From the NCBI GenBank assembly GCA_016800925.1, contig JABCPU010000108.1:62001-126000 (forward strand): a stretch of DNA of 64,000 nt, given 5' to 3'. Source of the stretch: Suillus spraguei. Lineage: Eukaryota; Basidiomycota; Agaricomycetes; Boletales; Suillaceae. Every line of letters starts with the position of its first letter. Position 1 is the first letter of the stretch. The notes under the pieces were generated by a model. The model was not told where the DNA came from. It was given only the letters and a program-made list of their open reading frames with translations, and ran no database searches. A program made the translations under genes and the position numbers. Below are positions 37,901 to 49,280 of this stretch, in pieces.

Positions 37901-40890
37901 TCTGCGATCTTGGCCAAATCGGATCTTGGTGAATCCCTTCAGATCAAGTTCAACTCCAGAAACCGCATCGATTTCTCCAACACTCGCAGACTTGGCCTGT
38001 TCAGCCAGACTACCGATCGTCGCCCGTCGATGGGTATTCTAGAATCACATCAGCCGCTACAATATATCCTGAGATGCAGGTCTCTACCATATAAGTCTCA
38101 GCAGACTGAGCAATGCCCTTCTGAGAGAGCTCTGGCTGCGTCCCAGCAACGCTGAAAGCCAAGTCACGCCGGCCAATGAGTTCATAATGCTCTTTGCGCC
38201 AGTGAGAAGGAGGCGACAGCTGGCACGTTCTGATCGCTTCTCTCAGGGGCGTCGCGATACCCAACGGAAGACTATCAAGAAACGCAGATCCCTTCTCCGC
38301 TGTCCCAAGCATCTCAACGAGCTTTTCAACAGTCAGTTCTGCCCGCTTTTGCGTAGATTTCACCGATTTGTCAGCAAGACACACATAGCCGTCGTGAGAC
38401 GCTCCAAGGACAAGACTGGTTCGGTGTCACCAAAAGCAAATGATGGATCAACAGAAAAGAATCGGCCAGTCCGGAGTTCCATACGGAGGGAATTGCCAGT
38501 CAACATGACTTATACTTCCGTAAAGAATCGCCAACATATCTAGTGGCCAGACTGGTAAACGGTCGTCCAGCGTCTCCATACCTAAGTAGGAAGATTGAGA
38601 ATATTGATACAAGATAAACGTATAAACTGACGCGTTGTAGATGGGGCGGGCCATCCTGTCATGATATCAGGACAGAGGCGCTTCCAGTAATCTGCCCATT
38701 CTGGTCGAACGATATGTGCGATTTGACATATCACAGGAATGAGTAACATGAGGGATTCGTATCGAAGAACCACTAAGCGGAGGCCCTCTGCCAACATGTG
38801 CAACCCATAGAGCACAGGCGCGAGGAGAGGGTTGGCGGTCTTAGTAAAAGGACATAATGTTGCGTGATTGGGGGTTTAGGAAGCTTCAAGCGTTTGAGAG
38901 CCGGATCGTCGTTGAAAGAACGACTAGAAGTGGACATGGCCGAAAATCTCTCCCACACAGAAGAACTCGCGGATTCGTCTTTTTTGAAAGGGTAAGCAAG
39001 CTTGAGCTCAAGAAGCGCGAAAAGTGCGAGTGTGAACTCGTGGAACTCGAGTCCAGGCGATGTTCGGAAGTAACGCTGTGACCATGACTCGAGAAAGTTC
39101 CGGTGCAAGTCAAAAGCTTGAGCCTTGGGCAGCACAAGTGCCAGAACCTGTATGGCCTGGACTACCAGTGGATCGCGAGGGGTCATGTCCAGTCGCGCAT
39201 AATAGACCTTCCCATCACTCATCTCCATATATACCGACGACACGCAGACATGCTTCAATGCTACAACATGATCAAGTGAGACGACCTCAAATGAATCGTT
39301 ATTGTCGCCGTTCCAGGCTTGCGCAAGCCTCAGTCGTATACGGAGCTCTTGCAATCCATGAGTAAACACTGATAACGAACCATCCTTCTTCACCGCAAGG
39401 AGGTCCCAAATGTCACCGCGTGTGGCGCGTATCGACGCGATTGCGACAGCTTCCAGAGTACCGAGCTCTCAACCACAAATGATTTCTTGTCTTTCTCAAT
39501 GGTAATCATAAAGACGATCACCTGAGCCTCGGGCAGGCAGACTGCAAGGAGCGAGTGATGAACCTTGCCGTCAAAGCGTTGATCAAATAACGCAACAGAG
39601 ATATCACGCGTCGGCAGTCTACAACAACATGAGTGTGTGTTGAGGTGAGGTATCAATAACCTCCTACTGTCTCCCTCCCAAATGATGAGTGGTCAACTGC
39701 TGGGCCCAATATGACGCCTTCATTCTTCCATGTTCAACAGGAGTGATCAACACTTCTGGGTCTCTCTGTCCTCCAAGCGCCATTCTGTCCATCGTCAAAC
39801 TGAGATCTAGGCGAGTGATAGAGTCCCGTTTTCTCCCTATTGGTGGCTGAGCAGTGATACCACTTGTCGTCGAAGGCGGCAGTCCGAGGGAAATGGCGGA
39901 GGAAAGTCGTCATCAAACTCCATGTCCTGAGGTAAACGGCGGTCAAGTTCCAAAAGATCGCTGACACTTGATTGTCGCCTATTCACAGGAGCAGTCACGC
40001 TCTTTCGTGGAGCGCTATGATGTCTAGTCTGAGTAAGAGGCACAGGAGCGTCTTTGGGCTTCAAGTAGGCGTATCTCCATATAGACAGACCCCCTCTGTC
40101 CGCATCAAAGGTAACCAAAAACTCGCCAGTCGAATTAGGGACACCAGGAGAAACCCAGACAACCTCGTCGCGTGCAGAAACGTGACCAGCGGCTTGGAAC
40201 AATGCTCTTCCTCATCCACCAAAGCAACAGGCTCGCTACCAAACCCTCCCAAAATGCCACTCGTGATTCCTACAGCTTCAGGCTCCGAAAACGCGCTCGT
40301 GATGGTGAATATGGTAGGCAACAGGTCATCTCCGGTAACACGAGCCTCGTCCACTTCAGCAGGATCAAGGATGCGCTGAATAAGGACGCCATGAGGACGA
40401 AGCGGCCACGCTCTATGAACGAGAAACGGAAGCGAAAACGTATAATCCATCCCGTTCTGCAAGAACACCTTCCCAATACTCCTCAAAAACACAAACACGC
40501 CCAATATCTCCTCGTCTGGATCCTCGACTGCTTTGGCTTCGTTTCTGAGCGATGCGAATGGCCCGAAGATGTTCGTCGTTCCGGGCGTTTCGTTGGATTT
40601 CGTGTAGTGGGCGCTGCTGTGGGCTTGGCGGCTGGAGGATCCGGTTGGCTGCGTGAGTTTTCCGATGCAGGCGTGTTGGATGATCTGGTTTTCTTGGCTG
40701 AGGTCCCATTTCCGCTTGATGACGCCTCCTTCGCTTAGAACGACGCAGTAGTCGTTCCAGGAAAGTTCACATCTATCCAGGACTCTGATCCGCCTGTGAA
40801 GAGGGGGCTAAAAGTTGTGTTTACAGTGTTAGTACCAGAACTTCGGATGGCAGCACGGATGGAGCGAGGAGTCAGATTCTTCAGATGCAT
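34997..40890 (-). CDS. APC1: Anaphase-promoting complex subunit 1
   Basis: Large multi-exon gene reading from about 40890 to the stop at 34997. N-terminal pieces WNDYCVVLSEGGVIKRKWDL and QNGMDYTFSLPFLVHRAWPL belong to the APC1 N-terminal beta-propeller. The middle has LPLGIATPLREAIRTCQLSP. The C-terminal half carries the PC-repeat region: FLFGLGLTGHLKEMLTWHTF, YLTPKHDLTSIGVLLGLSAA, MTQAAGLAGVGILYLGSKNR, TLGTSNAAIACMIVAFFPRF and ALRHLWVLAVEPRCLMARDV. APC1 is the scaffold of the APC/C ubiquitin ligase that targets securin and cyclins in mitosis. The last large exons join at 36462-36520 across a short intron. The exact start is uncertain: the candidate ATG at 40890 (MHLKNLTPRSIRAAIR) needs an intron with a TACTAAC branch site before the WNDYC exon, and its phase is not resolved. 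Confidence 0.88.
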
Positions 40891-41537
40891 CTCTTGACGG
40901 GGTTGTGAGGAAAGTGGTGGCGGCGGAGGGCTGATATTGTTGGGCTTGTATTACAACACCAGACATAATATGCGGTGTCAACATGTATAGCAAAAGCGAC
41001 TATGATCAGAAGCGCGTTGTTTGTGTTTGGTGTTTGTTGTGCAACACCTTCTGATGCTAACATACACAAACATTGTCACGTTACATAACTCCTATAACTG
41101 GTGAACACATTGATACTATTGCAACCTTTTACGAACATAATTAGACTATGCAGGAGTACATAAGTGAGGCATAAGAACTCCAAGATAAAATAAATGACCA
41201 AGATAAACAATATGCAGAATATGCTGGTGCGATTGCGAGATCCAACTTGAAAGTGCAAAGATGAAGCAGAAAAATGTGCGAGGACGCCTTGCGTCAAAGC
41301 AAGTAGTCCATCATATGCCAGCACTGGGCGAAGAACAAATAAAAATACCAGAAAACCACTCTAACCGTATTCTCCGTACAATACCTAGGACGCTGTCCGC
41401 ATGTCCATCCGTGGAGACCTATAGTGTCCGCACTTGACCTTGCTTGTCGGTATCTTTCCCTATGCTTAATGTATATACATGGTGACTAAAGGCAAGGTGA
41501 GCACAGTCATCAAGTCGGATCAAGCGAGAGCTTACAA
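40891..41537. other. Intergenic region, APC1 promoter side
   Basis: Between the APC1 start and the stop of the zinc-finger gene, both on the minus strand. No open frame of note. Confidence 0.5.
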
Positions 41538-44500
41538 TCAAGGCGAATTAGGTCGGCGACGCAATGCCTCGCGGCTGCTCTTCCTACTCCCTATCAAGCC
41601 AATATTAGGCAACGCAAAGCCCGCGATACCCTTCGTTTCCTCGTCGTTCAGCTTCCAGATGTTGCCAACAGGTAAGTTCGAAGAAGAGTCGTTCGTGACA
41701 ATGCGATCCTTCCCAAACGATGAGCGTTCCGAGGAGAAGCTATCATCATAATCCTCTGGGGAGAGGTCAGCGGATGAGGTAGAACTCGGAGACAGAGTGG
41801 GGGATTGCACAATATCCTGCAAAAAAGACGGAAGTAAAGGAGCAGGAATATTGGAAGGAAGATAGTCCTCAGGATCACCAAGGCTTTGGAACGAAGAGGG
41901 AGAGGTACGACGGGGAGCAGACGTTTCATAGATGAATTGAGAGTCTGAATATTGCGTGCCCGCGTCGAAATTAGAATGCGAGCGGGATCGGTATGGTACC
42001 TGATTCTGAGGAACGTTGTCCATGAACATACGACGGCGCTGCGGGGGTGTCATGGAATGAGACCGGGGAGCTTGAGATGGAAGGGTTGGAGGGCCACTCG
42101 CAAGCGGAAGCTGGTTCTGCGCAAGGAGCGATGTGAGTAAGTTGATACGCTCCGCTTGCACAGCAGCGGAGATAGAATCGCCATTTCCTTCAGCATCTGC
42201 AAAAGGTTGGTGAGAATTTAACATCGCAGCTGACAAGCACCTACAGGGGAAACAAGTCTGGCAAACTTTACGGCGCCTCCAGTTCAGATAATTGCACTTT
42301 TGACAAATCCAATCACCAGGCTGATGCTCGATAGGCCCACGATTACCAGTGTTCAGGATCGGGGGCTGCTAGGGGACAATACTTATCAGCCCGGGAAGGA
42401 AGGATACAGAGCGCAATGCTTACCGGAATGACCATCAAGCTGCTCGGTCGAATCTGACCTTGTTCTGGGAATGATTCGTTATCCGGCCAATACATGACGC
42501 ACGGCGACAACGGGTCCGACGAGACGTTTTGCACCTTGCCTCCCACCGCAAAAGAACGACCAGACGGGGTAAGGAGAGGATGGGCGGGCGAGGGGGGCTT
42601 TGCGCTCATCATGCTCGGCTGGACAGGCGGGGGTGCATGACGCACGTTATGACCGGCGCTGGGGTAAAGAGGAGAGGTAACTAAAGGAGGAAGACTGCTT
42701 TGCGGCATGGGTGTGTGTCCGGATGAATTGACGAAGCGGGGGGATACCGGAAGACGCGATGCGGGTGGTGGCCCGCAAGACCCTTGTCGCTGCATCGTTG
42801 AGGGTGATTTTCAGAACGAGGACATCCACAACCTCTGCAAGCCAAATTACGTCTGTGTAAAATCATGCAAGGAAATGAATCAGTCAGCACCATCCTTGCT
42901 TGAGAGACAGGAAGGTAGAGGTAAAAAACAAAGATACGAGAGATTAGAGCAGTTCAAAGTAGGTAATGATGACGCATATAACGATCGAGGAAAGTGACGT
43001 GTTCCCCTAGCTCGTCGGGGTTCTCCAGTTCAACGGGAGTGAAAGAGTACACCGAGATATGGTGAATGTGCTAAAGAACGAAACTCACCCAAAGTTGTGC
43101 GCTGCGCAATTGGGCGAATTGCAACTGCCGAAGAACTAGTCAGCACCGACTCAACAATCCATTATCAAATAAAGTAGCCCCTAAAGGTCTCCGAATCACA
43201 CCGATCACAAACAAAGTCGGTGTTTGAAAAATAAAGAAACCTGTGCTTACATCCAGTCACCAAGCCTGAATGTCGTTCGCGGGTTGGGCGGGTTGCTGGA
43301 GATGATGAATTCGTCACTTGGTGACCCGATGGTCTGCGCGAATGCGGGCGTCCCAAATTGTACGCACTTATGGAGGTCAGGTGTTGACAGGGACATACGA
43401 AGACCTGCAGGGTGTGATATCACAGAAGAATTCTGACTGGGTTGAGTCGCTGCCAAGCTACATGGATGATCGTACATGACACACCTTCAGTAAGGAATCA
43501 ACTCTGCGCAACCTGTCAAAAGGCTCCAAATCACTCTGAAGAGCAGGGGTGATGGTAATGGAGGGATGAGAAAGAGAGAGCGTTGTGCAGGCCTAAGATA
43601 CGTCATGTTTAGCATTTTTTAAGATCGATGAACAAAAAAAAATAAGCCAGCAAGTGGAATAAATCATCATCTGGCGCGTGCCTGACCGGTAGTAATGCAA
43701 CGGTATCCTTTGCATTGTACCCGCTTTCACGTGGAAGGCTTTGCCAAAAAAGGAAAGTATGCGTCGGAGCGAACAATGCCATATAAAGAAATTAGATGCC
43801 GCTTACATCCTCATGTGACTGGAATATCGCCCAAACGTCGTTTGGCTCAACGCACTCGCTCGCTGCCCACATGGACACAGGCGGCCTGACAAAAGTGTGT
43901 CGATTTCGATTCTGTCGAGGTAATCATTCAACGCGTGGGTCGACGTTCTACTGGTGTTGCACATACCTCTGTAAAGAACGACACGAATGATGACAATGGC
44001 CAGCGACGATCTTTCTGGAGCTTCAAACGACTTATGAGGTATTGAAGGGGGCTTGAACCAAGGTACTTACAAAGAGGACGCGCGACCGTGTATTTCTGAA
44101 TTGGTCAAATAATGACCGACTGGCAGGGAACTCGCACGACGGCAAGGAAAGACCCTCACTGCTCCCCGAGGATGTTGGGGATAAATTCAAGTGGGATTCC
44201 TTATGAAAGCGGTGATATTGAGTGTCGAAATCGTTTGACATCTGGCAAGATACAGGGATAAACGGAGCGCCCAGACAAGCAAGGGGTGAAGGCGGCTGAG
44301 AACTAACCGAACGAGGAATACAATTAGGTCCGACCGAGTCCAGATGTAGGAGGGGATAATTCGCGGATTGGGGTAGAGGGGAATTACATGAAGGTGCGGA
44401 CAACTTGGGAAACTGACGCAACATGCCGTCGAAAGGAATTGCATGGGAGGAGGATACGAGGAAAGAATTGGATGACATAGGTGAAGTAGTACGAGGACTG

Positions 44501-44559
44501 ACGATGTCTGCTAAAAGGTCTGGCCTATTTGAAGGAGATACCGCCAGCGGAGATGGCAT
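41538..44559 (-). CDS. RNA-binding protein with RanBP2-type zinc fingers (Nrp1-like)
   Basis: Multi-exon gene starting MPSPLAVSPSNRPDLLADIV at 44559 (good ATG context AAAAATGCC). The N-terminus is Ser/Pro-rich, ending FDQFRNTRSRVLF, which looks like the first strand of an RRM continued in small exons between 43.7 and 44.0 kb (not fully resolved). Two RanBP2-type zinc fingers are clear after splicing: GDWICNSPNCAAHNFG plus RNLACRGCGCP (about 43.2-42.8 kb), and GDWICQKCNYLNWRRRKVCQ plus TCFP (about 42.3 kb). Each has the W-x-C...N...C-x-x-C pattern that binds single-stranded RNA in relatives. The last exon is a Ser/Pro-rich tail. The RRM plus two RanBP2 fingers resembles fungal Nrp1. Internal exon borders need transcript data. 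Confidence 0.72.
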
Positions 44560-45834
44560 TTTTGTTGGTTGCCAGGTAAGTGGGGATGCAGTAAAAACTT
44601 TGTAGTAGACTGAACGATTTGCAGATTAAAGTGATTGAAGATCGTAATAGAACGCGAGGTGCTTCCTGGCCTCAAATAGCGAAAGTAATACCAAAAAGCT
44701 ATGAAGATGAGGAAGTAAAAAAGGGAATATTGAGGAGAGAGAAGCGGTGGGGTGACTTTGAATGAGGGAAATAAGTGGGTAGTAGGTATACGAAAGCATC
44801 TCACAAGCTTTGTTTTTCAAGTGTCTTGGAAGAAGCGTTTTGACGCTCGTATAATGACGGTATAGTAGTTTGGTCATTCAAGTTCACACAGTCAAATTAG
44901 AGTGCGATATGTCGCCTCATATCCCACGTGGCAAAAGTATTGCTCGGACGGTTACTTCCGCACCGTACGTAACTACGTAAACTTTGGTTCAAGGCATCGA
45001 TTATCAATCAACTTCCTTGATCAACAATTTATCCAAGAAGGCCAGGATTGGGATCCTCGGCGTAGAACGGCCCTACTACTGGTCACTGCTAACTGGTCAT
45101 CCCAAGTCTAATACTACATAACAAAATATTAAATTACTACACACTACGGCACCGCGTCGGCTCAATACGCCGTACTGTACTCAACCATTTAGTCACAAGT
45201 GACGAATCAATTCCGTCTCACACCTACGTGCAACATAACACCATCGAAGTCCATCCTCAGAAGATGCGAATCTTAGGGTAGTGACTGGTTGTGAAATCTG
45301 ATTTAGTCTCACACCCAAGGAACATATTGTGCGCTCAGCCTTCCCAGGCCCAAAGTTGCGCTCACAGTGCACCGATGGCGCCGGAGCCGTTTCATGTTAA
45401 GATCACATACACATTCACGTACTCATCGCACCTCCAAGCCTTCACAACCGCGGCCTTCATGTTTACCGTCGAATCCCTTTAGCATTAGTGGCACTAATCT
45501 CCGAGTCCGATGTGCTTATAGTCCACGAGGAATGCGCAAGTGTACCGCTTTTTGTCAGGGTCGTCAAATCGTATACGTTGCACGTCGTCCGGCTGCATTC
45601 CAACTGCCAAGCCATCCCGAATTGTCCCATGGGTACAACGTAATATGAGCGCCGAAAAAAATGTCAATCAATGATCAAAAACATAGCCTTTGGACGGTTC
45701 TAACTTCTAGCAAACTTCAAGGTAGATGGAAAACTTACGTCCTTTCTGATACCGGGCACAGACAGAGGCAGTGAATAACGCAAAGACAAATTAATATCCA
45801 ATAATATGTACCAGTGTGATCAAGCAAGAAATAC
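44560..45834. other. Gene-free stretch
   Basis: It contains the 5' side of the zinc-finger gene and the 3' flank of the helicase. A plus-strand open stretch around 45367-45648 has no recognised motif. Confidence 0.4.
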
Positions 45835-48800
45835 TCAGCTCGACGTCATTGGTCCATGTAGCATCTTCCTTAGCCTATCTCCGCTAAGGGTCTGCACCAT
45901 GTTCTCTTCGAGCAGATACTTTGTATATCTCCTCCAAGCTTCAGCCCCTTTACCCATCCTTGCAGGACTCTCGCCCGACCACCCCTTTGCCATCTTCCCA
46001 GCCTTCAGAGTACTAATACTCCCAACAACGAACAGCCCTCTCTTCGCACGCGTCAGGCCAACATTTAATCGACGTCTGTCAGCAAGAAACCCGATGTACC
46101 CCGATGTGTTATTTCGCACGGTCGAAAAGATGATCACGTCCTTCTCCCGTCCTTCGAACCCGTCCACTGTCTTCACTTCGATGTCACTAAGCTGCATCAT
46201 TCGGTGATCGCCAAGGCTAGATTCGAAGCGCTTGCGATACTTGACGTCGGTGTTTAGCAGGCGATATAAGAGAGATATTTGCGCAGCATACGGCGCAATG
46301 ACACCTATGTTTGCTCCTACCAAGTTCTGGAAAAAGGCTTAGACAGACATACTTGACAATAACTAGGCAGCGCTCACCTCGTTTTGCAAAAGCAAGTCTT
46401 CGACAATGCTGCAAACAATGTGAGCCTCATTCCAGTTTACCCTGCTACGGTCCCTGAACGTTTCTGCACCGCCGTGATCAATAAATACGACAGAGGGACG
46501 ATGTCCAGTGAGAACATTTCGTTCGAGGTGACTTGACAGCGGGGGAAGTAGCATAGGGTGTATGTTACCAGCAGAGTCCACCGTCCCGTCTTGCAAAGCA
46601 AGATCATAAAACTCTAGCGACGGAAATCTGGAAATGGAAGGATGCATCCTGTACTGTACATCAAGCATAATTGATGGAACGACTATAATTTCATAAGAAG
46701 TCTCCTAACGGATGAGGTCAGGATCACACACCTCCTTCTTCAGTAAGCCTCTCAAATAAACTGATCCCAAGGCCGTTGAGTTGCGCCTCGCGACTGACGA
46801 TGACGGGAGGTAATTGCTTGTGGTCCCCAATAAGGGCAACATGCTGAGACTGCGCCAATAGTCAGAACAAAAACACGGAGAAATCCAGTCAGCTCACTCC
46901 TCGCATCAAAGGAATCAGTGACGCTGGCTCTGTCGACATGGAAGCCTCATCTAAAAACACAACTGGAAAGTCGAGAATATTCAGTGCAGCGCTGGCAGAT
47001 GTAATACACGTTGTGCAAATCTGTCAAGCCATGAATCGGGGTAAAGTGGGGTAGACTGTAAATCACTCACTACGTCAGCCGCAGTAGTGATATCATTGAG
47101 CATTTTCTGATGAAGCGCATACAGTTTCGCCCTCACCGCCAAAACTTGCCTCTCCAATACACTAAACGCAGTCCGCATCCTACCAAGCCTTTCCGAACTG
47201 CCCGATTTTTCAGCTACAACGATCTTGTCTTCCAGCGCACCCAACTTTCTTTCGACGTTCTCCTGGTCTTTCAAAAGCTGGTCGACTTTAATCTTCAGAG
47301 GATGCGCCTCCAGCTTCGCATCTAAAGTATATTCGTGTAGAGACGATTTGATTTTAGCACCAAACCCGACTCGGAGGGGTTTCACGCCAGCCGCCGCAAA
47401 ACCCTCCACGAGATTATCGACCGCGACATTGGTATAAGTGCAGACAAGAAGAGGGTGATGCACTTCGAAGTGAACCTTGAACAAAAACTCAGAGACAGAT
47501 ATCAAATCGTCGTCAAGGATATCGAACCTTGAGCAATTTCACAGCTTCGATGATAGTTTTCGTTTTGCCTGTACCAGGCGGCTGAAGTGAATGTCCTTTA
47601 GTTTTCAATCTCACTTGACCACATGAAACGTACTCCTTGAACAAGACTGATCCGTTCGCCGATCATCATGGCGATAGCTCGAATCTGCGTGGCATTCAGG
47701 CCCTCAAGGACCGGATCACCATCTATTGCAATTGGATTAACCCGTGAGTATCGCCTTGCCCAGCTTTGGATGTGCATGTCTTCTCTAAACGCGCCTCCGT
47801 GCTCTCGCACCTCACGGCTGTCATGCTCAAGCCTCCTTCGAGGCACGTACTCGACCTCATCTGCAGGCTGCAGCGGTACATGCAATGACGGTCTATCCGG
47901 GGAAAACGAACGCAACAATACGTCTCGCAAATGGGTTCCGTGTAGAATAAATTGGTTATCTGGAGAGGATATCAAATGAGATCGGTCTTCTAGTGCTTGC
48001 GGGTCCTGATGGAATCGAGAAATGGCTTCCCGCATACGAATGAACATGATGTTGGACCGCCCTACGTCCAAGCGCCAGCAGCCATCTCCAACTTCGAATT
48101 TCTCTTCGAATGCTATGCGCAATTGTGACGCAGTCCGGCTGAGGACGCTTCCTCGGTATGGTGATTCTTGAAGCGGATCAAACCTTGAAACGAGAATTTG
48201 AGTGCCGTTCCTGATCACAATGAGTGCGCATGTTCGACAAGATTCTAATCGAGACAACTCACTCAAATCTATGTTCCGGTAAGTCGACACCAGGACCAAG
48301 AGAAAATGAAGCTACAGGACGTCCAAACTGTGGTGCGCCCATCCAAAAAGCAGAAAGACCCGTCAACGTATACCCCTCTTCTTCTAATCGAATCAACGAC
48401 CAAGTAGACAGTCGCTGCCTCAGAACTGCCTCATCCTCGATTTGTTCAGACTCCAATAAGGATAAAAAACTGTAAACAACTGATTTAATACAAAGGCAAA
48501 CTTCATAAGAGCAACGAACTGTTTATTATACGCTTGAATCTCTTCGAAAAATGGCTCTCCCTGCTGCACTTGGATGTGGGGAGGATTTACGCGTTTGATG
48601 TATCTTCTGTGCCGTTGACCATCGATTTGCGGAGTACTGTTGGTGCGCGAAGTGGCTCTTAGTCGCCAGTCAGAGCGCTGAGAAGGTGGAAGAGGGGCGT
48701 GATTTCCAGAATAATAATCTTCTACTGGGATATCTAATTCCTTTGGTTTTTGAAGTAACAACTGAGCTGAACCCCGCGAGGGACACGAAATCGAAAACTT

Positions 48801-49214
48801 TGCTCGATGGGCGCCTGGAAGTTTGTAATTGTAATTCTGAGCGTGTCTTTCGAGACCACTGAAATAGTTGCGGATACCGAGGAAACTCAGGTTTTTCGCA
48901 GATCGAGAAATCCTGTAGCCGTTCAAGGACATCTTGGTTGATGTCGGGATACATGCATTGTTCCGAGCAATACCTCCGCGCAAAGCTTCCGATACCGACT
49001 TTTTCGGATGCAAGAGTGTAGCCAGTGCGTATGGTTGAATACCGACGCTCGGAAGTGTGTCCTCAATGTGAAAGTCGTTGTGAAGTGGATTTTGGGAGGA
49101 AATCAAAATATTGCAGATAGGGACATGACCAGCACAGCCACACACTTTCCGTACTAGTTCATCATACTGTAGATATAAGGTCAACAACACATTATTATGA
49201 TCAATCGCAATCAA
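45835..49214 (-). CDS. Superfamily 1B helicase (UPF1/IGHMBP2-like)
   Basis: Helicase motifs appear in order on the minus strand. They are the Q-type motif LNATQIRAIAMMIGERISLV with motif I GTGKTKTIIEAVKLL, motif Ia CTYTNVAVDNLVEGF, motif II VVFLDEASMSTEPASLIPL, motif III HVALIGDHKQLPPVIVSREA, motif IV MLDVQYRMHPSISRFPSLEF, motif V VKTVDGFEGREKDVIIFSTV and motif VI RRRLNVGLTRAKRGLFVVGS. A 1B-like beta-barrel precedes the core (WSLIRLEEEGYTLTGLSAFW). These enzymes translocate on RNA or DNA using ATP. The C-terminus ends soon after motif VI, with no R3H or zinc finger. The N-terminal exon (48420-49214) begins inside an apparent intron, ending at YDELVRKVCGCAG, so the true start is probably missing or further right. 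It abuts the duplicated NACHT block, which may have cut off its 5' end. Substrate unknown. Confidence 0.82.
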
Positions 49215-49280
49215 ATTGAACTGATTAAGACAAGTAAATACAAAGTGTGGCGAAATTTTCGCGAATCATCGAAGAAAGTG

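Noticed and set aside
45291..45648. Plus-strand open frames between the zinc-finger and helicase genes
   Set aside because: Two overlapping frames, no motif, and AT/GC composition like the flanking spacer.
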